Origin: Ichthyophthirius multifiliis
Lineage: Eukaryota > Ciliophora > Oligohymenophorea > Hymenostomatida
Assembly (NCBI RefSeq): GCF_000220395.1
Contig: NW_004086166.1
Coordinates: forward strand, 1 to 64,000
DNA length: 64,000 bases
Direction of reading: 5' to 3'
Shown here: in pieces, positions 24,237 through 36,314 of the stretch
How positions within the stretch are numbered: the first letter of the stretch is position 1
How the letters are laid out: every line of letters begins with the position of its first letter
Program-made: the position numbers and the translations under genes
The notes under the pieces: generated by a model
The model's input: only the letters and a program-made list of their open reading frames with translations
Told to the model about the DNA's origin: nothing
Database searches by the model: none

Positions 24237-26945
24237 ATGGCATCATCCTACGTAGAGAATTTTTTAATAAATTTAAAATGCAAAAAACAAGGTCATGAAA
24301 CTCAACAAATAATGTATGTATGTAATATAGGTACATGCAAAGATCGTTTAGCCTGTACAAATTGTATGCTTTCAAACCATTAAAATCACGCAAAAAACCT
24401 AATAAACATAAAGCAATTTTTATAAAATTATGCTACTTCAGAAGAATTAAAAGAGAAGATTTTCAAAGAAAACATTTTATATGCAAATACAGAAGCATCA
24501 GAAGATAAATTAAGAATTCAAAGAGAATTTTTCAACGATACAGTTGAGGACAGTTTTTTAGACATGATGAGAATGACTAAACTATTATATGAAAATACAC
24601 AGGACAAGTTTAAAATTAACAATAAAATTCATTATGATGCAATAGATATTGCTTTAGAAGAAACCAAACAAATTCTAAACCGGGAAGAAAAAAGTTTAAA
24701 AGAAATTATATAGGCTACTTAAGGAAATAATTATAATAGTGTAGAAAATTTGTGTGATAGCTTAATTAAAAACTAAGGCTTAAATCAACTATAGGAATTA
24801 GACGTAAAAGAACATTTGAAAAAATTACCGAAATTTGATGCAGTAAAATTCAAGAAAATCAAAGAAGAAATAATAGAGTTTATTAAAGAAAAACTTAAAT
24901 AGTTACTAGAACATCATGAAATTAAAATGATCGACATGTCTTGGCATTCTAGATCCGCTGATTGTCTTTAAATTCTTTAAGGGCATCAAGATCATGTTAT
25001 GGATATGACTGTTGCAAAAGATGGCACTTTAGTTTCTTGTTCTAAAGATAGTAAAAATTTATATAATATATGCGTATGTATGTATATTTTTTTTAAAAAA
25101 AGAAACTATTAGATTTTGGGATCCGGAAACTCATTAATGTAAACAAACAACTCTTATTCATGATAAAAATTTAAATGCTATTTGTACTATGCCAGATGGT
25201 TCAATTGCTATTGCTAAAGATAATGTTATTAAGTTTTATAATTATAATAATGATGAATTCGAAAAAGCACTCACAGGACATACTAAGACTATTTTCGCTT
25301 TATAACCTTTACCAGATGGCAATATTTTATCAGCAGGTAAATTTACTGCATTAATTAATTTTTTTTAAAAAAAAATACTATTTAAAAAAATAAAAAAAAT
25401 ATTTTTAACAAATAAAAGGACAAGATCAAGTGATAAAATTATGGAATGTTAAATCCGGATAATTAATAAGATCTTTTTATGGACATGATGATTATATAAG
25501 AAAGCTACATGTAACTAAAGACAATAAGATAATATCAGCCGCTGATGATAAATCAGTAAAAATATGGGATATTAATACAGGAGAAATCCTTAATTCTTTC
25601 GACTCTCATGGAGATTATATATATGCAATTGATGTTATGAAAAATGGATTAATAGTGACAGGTTCTAGAGATGGAAATGTTTAAATTTTAGATCCTGTAA
25701 AAAGTGCTGTTGTTTAGAAATTTAAGGCTCATAATACTTTTATTTATTCTTTGTGTATTTTACCAGATAATAGTATATGTACAGGATCGTAAAATTATAA
25801 ACATATTTTTTTAAAAAAATATATATGTATACAAAATATTTATATAGAGCTGATAATACAATAAAAATATGGAACCCAAAAACAGGAGAGTGTATAAAAA
25901 CTTTGATTGGACATAAATTTCCTGTTAGGAGTTTATAAGTACTCTAAGATGGAAATTTGGCTAGTTGTGCTGAAGATAATATGGTAATAATATGGGCTAG
26001 TAAAAAATTAGAAGTATAGTAATGTCTAACTGGACATACAAAAGCTATTTGGACTGTATGTGCTCTTTCTGGAAATAGATTTGTTAGTGGAAGTGAAGAT
26101 AAGTAAAAAAAATAAAAAATAAAAAAATAAAAATAAATAAAGAACAATAAAAATATGGGATATTGTATAAGGAAAATGTATGCATACAATAACTGATCAT
26201 ACTGAATAAGTAAGGTGTTTATTAAATGTAGGCTCTAATAAATTTGCTAGTGGAGCAAGTGACAAATCCATAAAAATGTGGAATTCTACGAATTATTAGT
26301 TAGTATATTCCATAAATAACGCACATGATTCAGGAGTAAGGTCTCTTACTTAACCTACAGATGATCTATCTAAATTAATTTCCGGTTCAGAGGATAAAAC
26401 AGTAAAAGTTTGGGACATAAGCAATGCTAATTGTCTTTATGTATTATAAGGACATGATGATTATGTTAGAGTAATTAAAGGTCTTTCGAATAAAAAATTG
26501 GCATCAGGTTCAAGAGATAATACGCTGAAAATATGGAATTTAGAAACTAAATAAGTAGAATAAACTCTAAAAGGACATGAGTTACCTATATGGAGTATTT
26601 TAGAATTGGAACAAGGCAAAATAATAGCAACTGGAAGTTCTGATTTTACTATCAGGACATGGAATATGGAATAATTTAAGTGTGTTTAAAAAATGTTTGG
26701 ACATTCAGGACCAGTTTGGGCACTTGTATATTTATAAGATACTATAATTATCTCAGGGTCTGAAGATTGCTTTATTAAAATGTGGGATTATGAATAAGGA
26801 GATTGTATTAAAAGCTTTTTATCTCATTCTTATGCTATTTGGGGGTTAGCAGTAGATGAAAGACTTAATGTAGCTACAGGTTCATGGTAATTAATTTAAT
26901 ATTAAATATATATATAAATATATATATAAATATATAAATAAATAA

Positions 26946-26976
<31 letters not shown>

Positions 26977-27093
26977 TATTTTTATTTATTCATTTAATAT
27001 TAATTCTTATATCATTATAATATATATTTATTTTTTAGGGATAAATCTATTAAAATTTGGAATGTTAATAATAAGTAAATGCTTTAGAATTGA
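24237..27093 (+). CDS. B-box, coiled-coil, 14-repeat WD40 protein
   Basis: An 823-residue intact protein. Residues 15-51 form a B-box-like zinc finger with ligands C15, H20, C29, C34, C40, C43, H48 and H51; there is no RING before it. A helical region of about 190 residues follows, then 14 consecutive WD repeats, enough for two seven-blade propellers. Clear blades include GHTKAIWTVCAL, SEDKTIKIWDI, GHDDYVRVIKGL and SRDNTLKIWNL. Five introns: 25051-25102, 25337-25418, 25789-25847, 26103-26142 and 26887-27038; four of the five interrupt the D-[KRH] or SW turn near the end of a blade, suggesting growth by exon-like repeat units. Stop TGA 27091-27093. This B-box plus WD40 layout is common in ciliates; the function is unknown, but scaffolding or ubiquitin-related roles are possible. 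Confidence 0.85.
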
Positions 27094-27263
27094 AAAAAAA
27101 TGTTATATATAAAGATATGTATTTTTTTTAAATAAAATTAAATAATTATTTTTAAAAAATGCTTTTATTAATATATTTTTTACTTATTAATATAATATTT
27201 TTAAAGATATTTATATTATTTTATAAAAATAATATTTTAATTATTTATAATTATTATACAAAT
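27094..27263. other. Short spacer
   Basis: Only 170 bp of A/T between the stop of the WD40 gene and the start of the methyltransferase gene, both on the plus strand. It must hold a 3' end and a promoter. Confidence 0.5.
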
Positions 27264-27624
27264 ATGAACGATAAAAAAAATAAATTTATAGTAAAAAATC
27301 CGGAAAATGCAAATTTTAATTAATATTGGTATTCTTCAAAAACAATAGAATTATTAGTAAATCAAACATTATAAAATGGAAAAATATGTGCTTTTTTATC
27401 AACTCCTAGTGTTTTTTATTCAATATAAGATTAATAATTTTTAAAAAATTGTTTTTTATTTGAATATGATAATAAATTTGCTAAAAATAATACTAATTTT
27501 ATTTATTTTGATTTTAAAAATCCTTAAGAAATACCTGTTTAATATCATAATTAATTTGATTTTATTTTAATAGACCCTCCATTTATTACTAGAGATGTAT
27601 GGGAAAAAGTAAGTAAATAATAAT

Positions 27625-27689
<65 letters not shown>

Positions 27690-27972
27690 TATATATATTT
27701 ATATTTTTATTTATAATTATGTTCATAAATATTTTTATATTTAGTATTCTGAAGCTGCAAAAATAATAGGTAAAAAAGATTAAAATAATGTATTAATCGC
27801 TAATATTTTAGCCTCTTCTATAGATGAAAATTAGTAAATGCTATAAGAATTACTTTGCTTAAAAAAAAGAATCTCAAGGCCACTTATTCCTAATTTAGTA
27901 TATTAATATTCTTTTTTTTCTAATTATGATCATGAAGAATTAGATGCTGTTAATCCTGAAATTGGATTCTGA
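27264..27972 (+). CDS. EEF1AKMT1: EEF1A lysine methyltransferase 1
   Basis: SAM-dependent methyltransferase (formerly N6AMT2; yeast Efm5) that methylates a lysine of elongation factor 1A in the cytosol. It is 190 residues after removal of the intron 27609-27744. Family marks in order: QYWYSSKTIELLV near the start, GKICAFLSTPSVF (first strand of the Rossmann-like core), LFEYDNKFA, then FDFILIDPPF with the catalytic-type DPPF at residues 104-107, and at the C-terminus RISRPLIPNLVYQY and NYDHEELDAVNPEIGF. Length and motif order match the family, with no frame error. The intron is mostly a TA microsatellite. Start ATG 27264, stop TGA 27970-27972. Despite the old name it is not a DNA adenine methylase. 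Confidence 0.9.
27631..27684. repeat. (AT)n microsatellite in intron
   Basis: About 54 bp of perfect AT dinucleotide in the single intron of the EEF1AKMT1 gene. Confidence 0.9.
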
Positions 27973-28183
27973 AAAAATAAAATAAAAATAGTTTACATTA
28001 AATTATTAATTTATTATATATTTTATATAAATATTGATAAGATTAAAATATAAATTATTGAATTTTTATATTTATTTTAAAAATTTATTATTATATTTTT
28101 ATTTTTTTTAAAATAAATAATATTAAAAATTTAAATATATTAAAAATTTCATATATTTTTTAATATTTTGTTTTATTTATTTA

Positions 28184-28720
28184 ATGAATTCAAAACTTTT
28201 TAAAACTGGTAATATCCTCAATACAAACAACCGTTTTTCATGCCTATAATCACAACTTAATTATTTTTTGAACATATTAAGCATTTTTAATCTAATTAAT
28301 TCTTACATTATTAAACCATTAATACATTATGTAATTTCTAATAATATACTTAACATCTTTTTTGACTTTGAAGCTTTAATGATATCATGCTTTTTATCTA
28401 TAAAAATTAATTTTTCTTTCATAGGCTTTAAAGTTATTTTTTTTTTTTGTATTTTTATTATAAAATAAATATCGTCATTTACTTTAATACTATACAGTAT
28501 TTATTTTATAACTAATAATATTTATTTTCGAGTATTTATTTATATTATTACTTAAGTGCTTAAACAAAATTATTATCTCCATAAAAGCATATTTTTTGTA
28601 ATACCAGAAATTAGTTTTAAAGCGTCTTATGAATTTTTTATAATTCTGAATTCTAAAGATTAAAGTGTGTATAGATAAAGATAATAAGTCTTTTTTTATT
28701 AAGATTCAGTATTAGAATGA
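28184..28720 (+). CDS. Unknown small multi-span membrane protein
   Basis: I do not recognise this gene. An intronless ciliate-code frame runs from ATG 28184 to TGA 28718-28720 (178 residues). It has a short polar head (MNSKLFKTGNILNTNNRF), then about three hydrophobic spans, roughly residues 30-55, 62-90 and 93-120 (FEALMISCFLSI, FTLILYSIYFI), and a polar tail ending QVFFYQDSVLE. The same frame stays hydrophobic and TGA-free after the stop for over 100 codons (YYVKTITIIIIGYLF), so the gene may really extend to about 29030, or have a 23-bp intron 28710-28732 (GTATTA..CATAG). The A/T-rich composition makes chance hydrophobic frames likely, so confidence is moderate. Confidence 0.45.
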
Positions 28721-29057
28721 ATTTTACATAGTTTATTTATTTACTATGTTAAAACAATCACTATTATTATTATTGGATATCTTTTTAATATGAATTTTTA
28801 TAAAATAAATAGTCGGTCTATGGCTATTGTTTTTAGTTTTTTTGCAAAGAATTTCTAATAAATATTTCGTTAGAAAAAAATTTATTATTATTTTTAATTT
28901 ATATTAAATATAAATTCATATATATATTAACATTATATACTGTTTAAATTTTTGAATAATATTTGTTTTATGTTTTTATTTATAATTAATAAATATTTTT
29001 ATTTTTTAATTATAATATATGTATTTGAAAATCATGCTTGAAATATTAATTATTATA

Positions 29058-29107
<50 letters not shown>

Positions 29108-29908
29108 ACATATTTAAATTTTTTTATATTATACATTATCTTTATTTATCATTTATTTTACTATATTTATAATTTATTCCTTATTCAAAAAGTTATGATT
29201 TAATATTATTTTTATGTTTCTTAATAATCAATGATTAGAATTAGAAAATTTAATTTATTTTTAGATAAAGTATTATAATTTAAATAAATCAATTAAAAAA
29301 TATTAAAAACAAATTATATAAATTTTTTTAAAATATATTTATGTAATAAAAATATAAATATTAAAAGTAGAAATTTAATATATTTTAATAAATAATATTT
29401 AATATATTAAGTTAATATAATTTAATATTGTTAAATATTTAATAAAAATTAAATAATGATTTATGCATTAAAATAAATAAGATTAAAAAAATTTAATTTT
29501 ATTATATATTTTTTTTAAAAAATTATTATATTGAATATGTACTTTATTTTTTTAAATAATTTATTTTTATATTTTATAATATTAATAATTTTATTTATTT
29601 ATTATTTAATAACATAGACATGATATTTTAAATATTTTTATTTATTTTTTTTAAATTTAAAATATTTAAAATTATGTATTTATAATATTTAAATTAATAA
29701 TCAGAATAACTTTATAGATTAATAAAATTATATAATTATAATAAAAATATAAAAGCAAACTTTAAATTTTATACTTTTTTTATAAAAAAATATATTATAT
29801 TTATATAAAAAAATTATATAATAAAAAATAAAAATTTAATTTAGATTATATAAAAATAATAAATTATATAATATTAAATTTATTAAAAAAAAATCAAATT
29901 ATAAAAAA
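28721..29908. other. AT-rich spacer, possible gene extension
   Basis: The first 300 bp may belong to the preceding membrane-protein gene. The rest, about 880 bp, is A/T-only with a TA tract at about 29063-29102. No other gene seen. Confidence 0.45.
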
Positions 29909-31057
29909 ATGAACACGCCAATAATAATTAAGAAAATAAACCAAACCAAATTTTCGCGATCCCCCCAAAAAACTCCCCCATTACTAAAAAATACCGAAAA
30001 ATCATTTGAAAGTCCTTCTCCCAAAAAAACACTCGAAATCCCATTTTTAAAAAAAAATCAATAAAAAAAAAAATCTCCGAAAAATAATTATAAAACAAAA
30101 AATATAGCATCGCCCCTAAAAACTAAAAAAGAGAATTTAACAAAAAATATAACAACTTCATTAACAAGCCAAACTTCCCTTTCTTTAAAAGACAACAGAA
30201 AATCCATATTAAAAATATAAATTCATTCTTAAATAAAATAATAGAGTAATTCTTTAGAATAAGAAGAGAAAACGTTGAGTCATTTAAATATTTCAAAGAG
30301 TCCTTTGAGTATCTAATAGAGTACTTTAAAAAGTGGCAACAAAGTACAAAAAAAACCTTCTTTTTTGACAAATAATTTCATGAAGGAAATTCCAATATGG
30401 AAACGGTAAAAATATTCAGGTTTATATAAACTTATAGATAAATATTAGGAAAATCAATAATAAATTGAATAGGAGCAAATATTTTTAGATGAAAGTATAT
30501 AAATAGATATATTATTTAGAATTTTGTCTTTAATAGCTACTTATGAAAATTAATTTACTATTGCTATGTAATATGTAATAAAATAATTAAAATAATATAT
30601 ACTTGTCGAAAATAATAACTTTATATAACCTTATTAAGATAAAATGCAAATTTTGTATAAAACAAATGAAAATGATAATTTACCATTTATATTAGTTAAA
30701 AATTATAAATAATTATGTGAATAAATTCTTTGTGGAATTGATTATTATGAAAAGTACAATTTTATGGGATTAAGTGATTTAATTTAATAAAAGTAATAAT
30801 ATATATAGTTAAGTAGATTATATTAAACATAAATAAGAGTTGAAAGAGAAGAATTTAGTAAATGTAAAAATGTTTTAGATATAGAGATAGAATAATTAAA
30901 AAAATAAATAAATAAGTTAAAATAAGAATATGAAAAACTAATAAATATATATAAATATTAAAATAATAAAATAAAAATTGATAAATAAGTTTAATGTAAT
31001 TTTATAAATATTTATTAAAAAAAGCTATTAAAATATGATAATAATAATATTGATAAC

Positions 31058-31125
<68 letters not shown>

Positions 31126-31219
31126 TAATTATTTTTATAGTCAAAGAAGTTAAGAAAAATAGATATATTAATAATAATAAAATAATAGTTATATTTTAAA
31201 AAAATAATAGGCTTTTTGA
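29909..31219 (+). CDS. Unknown coiled-coil protein with poly-Asn tract
   Basis: I do not recognise this gene. A single intronless frame of 436 residues runs from ATG 29909 to TGA 31217-31219. Residues 1-150 are K/S/P-rich and disordered-looking with repeated SP motifs (SRSPQKTPPLL, ESPSPKKT), possible proline-directed kinase sites. The middle (about 180-300) is more varied and helical: DILFRILSLIATYENQF, KNYKQLCEQILCGIDYY. A coiled coil (EIEQLKKQINKLKQEYEKL) follows, then a run of about 22 asparagines encoded by (AAT)n, and a Q-rich end. The architecture, a disordered SP-rich head and helical body, resembles cytoskeletal or basal-body-associated proteins, but this is only an impression. Confidence 0.7.
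31058..31125 (+). repeat. (AAT)n trinucleotide repeat, poly-Asn
   Basis: About 22 near-perfect AAT units in frame in the coiled-coil orphan gene at 29909-31219. Length changes would only alter the asparagine count. Confidence 0.9.
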
Positions 31220-31501
31220 TACTTTATTTTTTTCTATTTTATTTTTACTTTACATTTATGTAAAGTTTTAATTTATTAATTAATTCATTTTTTTATTATA
31301 TAATATATGTTTAAACAATATCTAATTTTATATTTGTATGAATAAAATGAATAGAAATATCTATGATTTTTATTATTAAATATTAATTATTAAAATTTAG
31401 TTTTATTAGAATTTATATTTTAATATAAAATAAATATTTATTTTAATGTAAAAAAATGTATTTATATTTTTATTTATATTAAAATATAAAATTAAAAAAA
31501 T

Positions 31502-33477
31502 ATGTTTAGACAAATTTAAAATAAATCTGTATATTTATTTACCTAATTAAAGCCAAATTACCCAATACAAAACATTCGTAATTTTAACATTATTGCACAT
31601 ATAGACCATGGTAAATCAACATTAGCAGATCGTATTTTAGAATTAACAGGCAGTATAAAAGCCGGTTATTATTTTATATAAAATAAAAATATAAAATACT
31701 TTTTAATAACAATAAAGGTATTTAATATTTAGATAAATTAAAAGTTGAAAAAGAACGTGGAATAACCGTAAAAGCATAATCAGCATCAATGGAATACACA
31801 TATAATAACACAAAATATCTTTTAAATTTAATAGATACACCTGGTCACGTAGATTTTCATTACGAAGTTTCTCGTAGTATGCGTTCTTGTAATGGTAATT
31901 TTTTTAAAAAATACAAAATAAAAAGTAAAAAACTAAAATAGGAAGTTTATTATTAGTAGATGCTTGTTAAGGCATATAAGCATAAACATTAAGCAATTAT
32001 GAAAAAGCTAAATAAAATAATTTAAAAATAATACCCATAATAAATAAAATAGATATGCCAGCAGCTAATCCAGAAGACGTTTCAGAATAAATGTAATTAT
32101 TATTCGAAATAGAACCGGAAGAAATACATTATATTAGTGCCAAAACAGGGAAAGGAGTTTAAAATATACTTGATGAAATTATTTTAAAAATACCTCCTCC
32201 GGAAGCTGATATAAATAAGCCTTTTAAATCTTTTATAATTGATAGTTGGTTTTCGAAAGATTAAGGAGTTATTATGTTAGCTTAAATCAAAGATGGTTTT
32301 ATATCAAAAGGTGAATATATCTAATCATGTGCTTTTAAAAAAAAATACGAAATTTTTGAAGTATGTATATATATATATATATAAAGTTTATATATTAAGG
32401 TAGGAGTATTAAACCCTGAAATGACCCCCAAAGCACGCCTAACAGCAGGTGAAGTTGGCTATATTTTTGCAAATATGAAATAAGTGACAGATGCTAGAGT
32501 AGGTGATACATTTCATAAAGTTGATTAAGTTATAGAGCCTGAACCTGGTTTTTAACCTGTACACTCGATGGTATTTGCTGGTTTATATCCTGATGATCCT
32601 GACGACTACCCTAATTTGTAAAAAAGTATTCATAAATTAGCTCTTACAGACCCTGCAGTGAGTATTTATAAAGAAAGTTCGGCAGCTTTAGGTCCAGGGT
32701 TTAGATGTGGATTTTTAGGTTTGTTGCATATGGATGTATTTAAATAAAGATTAGATGATGAATATGGTTTAGGGTGTTTTTTAACTACACCGAATGTACC
32801 ATATAGAGCCAAATTAAAAGGATAAGATAAAATTATTGAAATAGAAAATGCATTAATGGCCCCAGAAGAAGTAAATGTGGAATATTATGAAGAACCAATA
32901 GTAGAAGCAACTATTATTTGCCCAAAAGAATATATATAGGAAGTATTAAATTTTTGTTCTGAAAGGAGAGGGATTTAAAAAGAAATTCATTTAATTGATG
33001 ATAAAAGATAAAAAATAAAATTCGAGTTCCCTTTAAGTGAAATTATTAGTGATTTTTTCGATAAATTAAAGTCTATGACTTAAGGTTATGCGACTTTGGA
33101 TTATTTCCATACTGGATTTAGGATGGCGAAAATAAAAAATTAGTAATTTTATTAATGGGTGAACCGGTTGATACTTTATCTTTTATGGTGCATGAAAGAA
33201 GGGCATAGTAGTTTGGAAAACTAATTTGTGGAAAATTAAAAGATAAATTACCTGCATAATAGTTTACGCTAATTATTTAGGCTAAAGTGGGGAGTAAGAT
33301 TATTGCAAAGGAAGAAATTTCTTAGATGAGGAAAAATGTTACTGCTAAATGTTACGGAGGAGATTATTCAAGGAAAAAAAAATTATTGGAAAGACAAAAA
33401 GAAGGAAAAAAAAATTAAGATAAATTGGAAATGTATAAATTGATAAAGATATTTTTGTAGATATTCTTAAAAATTGA
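31502..33477 (+). CDS. GUF1: Mitochondrial translation GTPase GUF1 (EF4/LepA)
   Basis: LepA-type elongation factor that acts on the mitochondrial ribosome. G1 is [13 protein letters not shown]; the switch I block is [13 protein letters not shown], the LepA hallmark; G3 is [11 protein letters not shown]4 NKIDMP and G5 SAKTGKG. Later blocks are [16 protein letters not shown] and CSERRGIQKEI, and the C-terminal domain [22 protein letters not shown]. Introns are at 31665-31717, 31895-31941 and 32361-32399. Two frame jumps lie in the C-terminal third, at T3 33117-33119 and A9 33406-33414; one added base at each gives 612 residues ending [16 protein letters not shown] (33475-33477), exactly the family's C-terminus. 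The start MFRQIQNKSVYLF is a short presequence. The gene converges on the ODAD3-like gene 135 bp downstream. Confidence 0.93.
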
Positions 33478-33612
33478 GTAATTTTTTTTTTTTTTTTTTA
33501 ATGTAATATATATATATATATTGGTATATGTTACGTCTTATTTTTATAATGTAATAATATGTTTATTATTATTACAGTTTATTTCTTATTATAAAAAATT
33601 TAATTTTTTTAT

Positions 33613-35797
33613 TCAATCTTTAAATTATCTATTTAAAAAATTTTCAGGATTATCATCATTAACTTAATTTTTTTTAATTTTTTTTTTTAATTTTAATAAA
33701 TATTTTAACTTTTGCTTTTCGCATCAGAATTATTTGAATCTTCATCTTCATTTTTGAAATTAATTTCATCAAAATTACTATTATTTTTTTAATTCTGTGA
33801 ATTTTTTTTATGTAAAATTCGATTATTTAGTGTATTTGAATCATAGTATTCATTTAATACTTTTAATGTTTTATACTAATCATTTAAGATTTATTTAATA
33901 AACTAAATTTTTCATAAATAACAAATAAATTTATATAAATATAATTATATATAATATAAAAAAAATGTCTCCGATCAGATTTAATACGTCTGATGATTTA
34001 TTTAATAAATTTTCTCTTAAATATTAAAATATTGTATTGTAAAGTATAGGTAAATCTTTAAGTGGATACATATTTTAATAATATTTTATATCATGTATTT
34101 TAACTCCTAATACCTATATTTATTATAAATTATTAAATATAATATTTAATTTAGTAAATACTTTTTCTATTTTCATAATATTATAAATTCCCCATTTATA
34201 TGCTTTTTATTAAGTTAACAAAGCTATTTCTTCTTTTTCTATAACATCTTTAAATTATGTATTAATTTCTTCCATTTCTAATGAAAATTATTTATTATTA
34301 ATTTATTTTTCTTATGGTTAAACTGATCTTAATTAAATTAATTATTATTAATATTTTTTATTTTATTATTTTAGATTTTGAATTTTGATTTCATAATCAG
34401 AAACAGTATTTAATAAATCATTATAATTTTTATCTTTATTTAAAAATTTATGGACTATTTCATTTGCCACAGATATTCCTGTTTAAGCTTTTATTTTTTG
34501 GAAGGCTTTTTCTACTTCTTAATATTTATTCATTAATCGGTCCATTTTATTTTTTAAAAATAAGCATAAGAAGGAATTTATAAAATAAACTATTCTCCAT
34601 TTTTTCTTATTATTTTTTTAAAATAAAATATTATTTTATTTTATTTTTTACTAAATTAGAGCCATTTATATCATTCTAAGCTATTTCTGCAATTTCTATT
34701 TATCTTTTTAGTCTTTCCTCTCTTTTTTGTTTTTTGTATTTAGTTTTTTTTTTTATTAGTTTTTTAATAAAATACCGTTTTTTTTCTATATCTAATTTGG
34801 CATCTAAATTCTTTTATAATCTAGATATATTAGATTCTCTTTCTTAATGGAAAATTTTTATATTCTTTTTATTTTTATAAAGTAATATTTAATATATTTT
34901 TTAAAAATAAAATTTTAAGTTACTTTTTAAACATCATCATAAGCTTATTGACTTTATGATTATTCTGATTTTGTTTTACATTTTTTTCTTCTGCATTTTA
35001 TAATTATAATAATTCGCTTTATAATAAATCTTCAGTACCAAATAATTTTAATTTATATGCTTATAAATCATTCTATTATTAAAAAATTAATTAATTAAAT
35101 AAATTATATATATATATAAATCAACTTTCATTCTTTATACTATATGTTAATATGATTTTTTATTCATTTCACTTTCATCTAATTTAATTTTAATTGATTA
35201 AAGTTATTCTTTTAAATTATTTAAAATCTAATTATAAAAACATTATTTGTAAATATAGAAATATTATAAATTTATTAATACTTATTAGGAATTTTAGGAA
35301 TTGCCTTAAAGCTAACTTTCAAGGATTGATAATTAATCAGTTTCTTACTTTTTATGTTTTTTTTTATTTTTTTTATTTTTTTTATTTTTACTTTTAATAT
35401 ATAAATTTATTTTTCTTGCCAATTATATTTATTTTTTAATATATCATATGATTTTTTCAAAGATCTTAAGTTTTTACATATTTCTTCTTTAAAATCAATA
35501 TTCTGTTTTTTATTTAAAATTAAATAAAATTGCTTTTTTTTCTAATAATTACTTCTAAATTTAAATATTGATTAGGATACTAATTTTTTTCATATCCTAA
35601 AATATCACATACATTTCCTGATCTTTGATTAAAATATTAATAATAATAATATTGTTATTTTTTTTTTACTAATAATATTTATTTATTGATTAAAATGCAG
35701 ATTATTATAATACTGATAAATTCTTTTTTTATAAAATCTTTTCAGAATCTGATTCTGTATCAAATTTTTTAAATTTGTATTTGCTTTAATCAATCAT
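33613..35797 (-). CDS. ODAD3: ODAD3/CCDC151-like dynein-arm docking protein
   Basis: Long coiled-coil protein. The best match is the CCDC151 (ODAD3) family, which helps dock outer dynein arms on doublet microtubules. The diagnostic segment is QKIKAQTGISVANEIVHKFL followed by YNDLLNTVSDYEIKI; animal ODAD3 has the same ATG(V/I)-x5-(E/V)-x-(V/I)-x2-(F/K)FL block. Upstream is MNKKSYQHIVQRMKVD, similar to the family's T/S-Y-x2-I-x2-R-L-K helix. Start 35797 (MIDQSKYKFKKFD), stop TGA 33613-33615 (NPENFLNRQFKD). Several introns are present, one likely at about 35625-35671, and the full exon structure is not resolved. At least one frame jump sits at the T8/A8 run 35534-35541. It shares a 135-bp tail-to-tail spacer with GUF1. 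Confidence 0.65.
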
Positions 35798-36314
35798 AAT
35801 AAAATAATGTTTTTATTTTTTTTATTTTATAATAAAATTTTATTTTAATAAATTAGTTATTTAAAAATAAATATTAAATATAAAATAAAATATGCATATA
35901 TATATTTAAATAAAAATAATCAAGACATATAATTATAATATTTATAAAAAACTATATAAATTAATTAAATAAAATTTAATTTTAATTAATTTTTATTTAA
36001 TAACAATTTTTTATATTTTTTAAAAAATAAAATTATTTATAGTATATTATAAAGAAATCGATATTTTTTTTATTTTAATTAGTTATATAAAATAATATTT
36101 TTTTAAAATAAAAATAATAGATAAATTTACATATAAAAAATATTATTTTTTTTCTATTTTTTAATTATATAATTAAATTTTTTAATAAATTTGTATATCT
36201 GTTGTTAAGTTCATTTAAATTTAACATTTTTATTTATTTTTTGTTAATATGTATTATTAAAAAAAAATATTTTATTTTTAATTATATATTTAAAATAAGA
36301 ATAAAAAATAAAAA
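35798..36314. other. Divergent intergenic spacer
   Basis: About 520 bp between the divergent ODAD3-like and PAS/kinase-like genes, so promoters for both. Featureless A/T. Confidence 0.5.

Noticed and set aside
27264-27972. DNA N6-adenine methyltransferase because of the DPPF motif
   Set aside because: The flanking motifs (QYWYSSKTIELL, LFEYDNKFA, NYDHEELD) are those of the eEF1A lysine methyltransferase family; the N6AMT2 name is historical.
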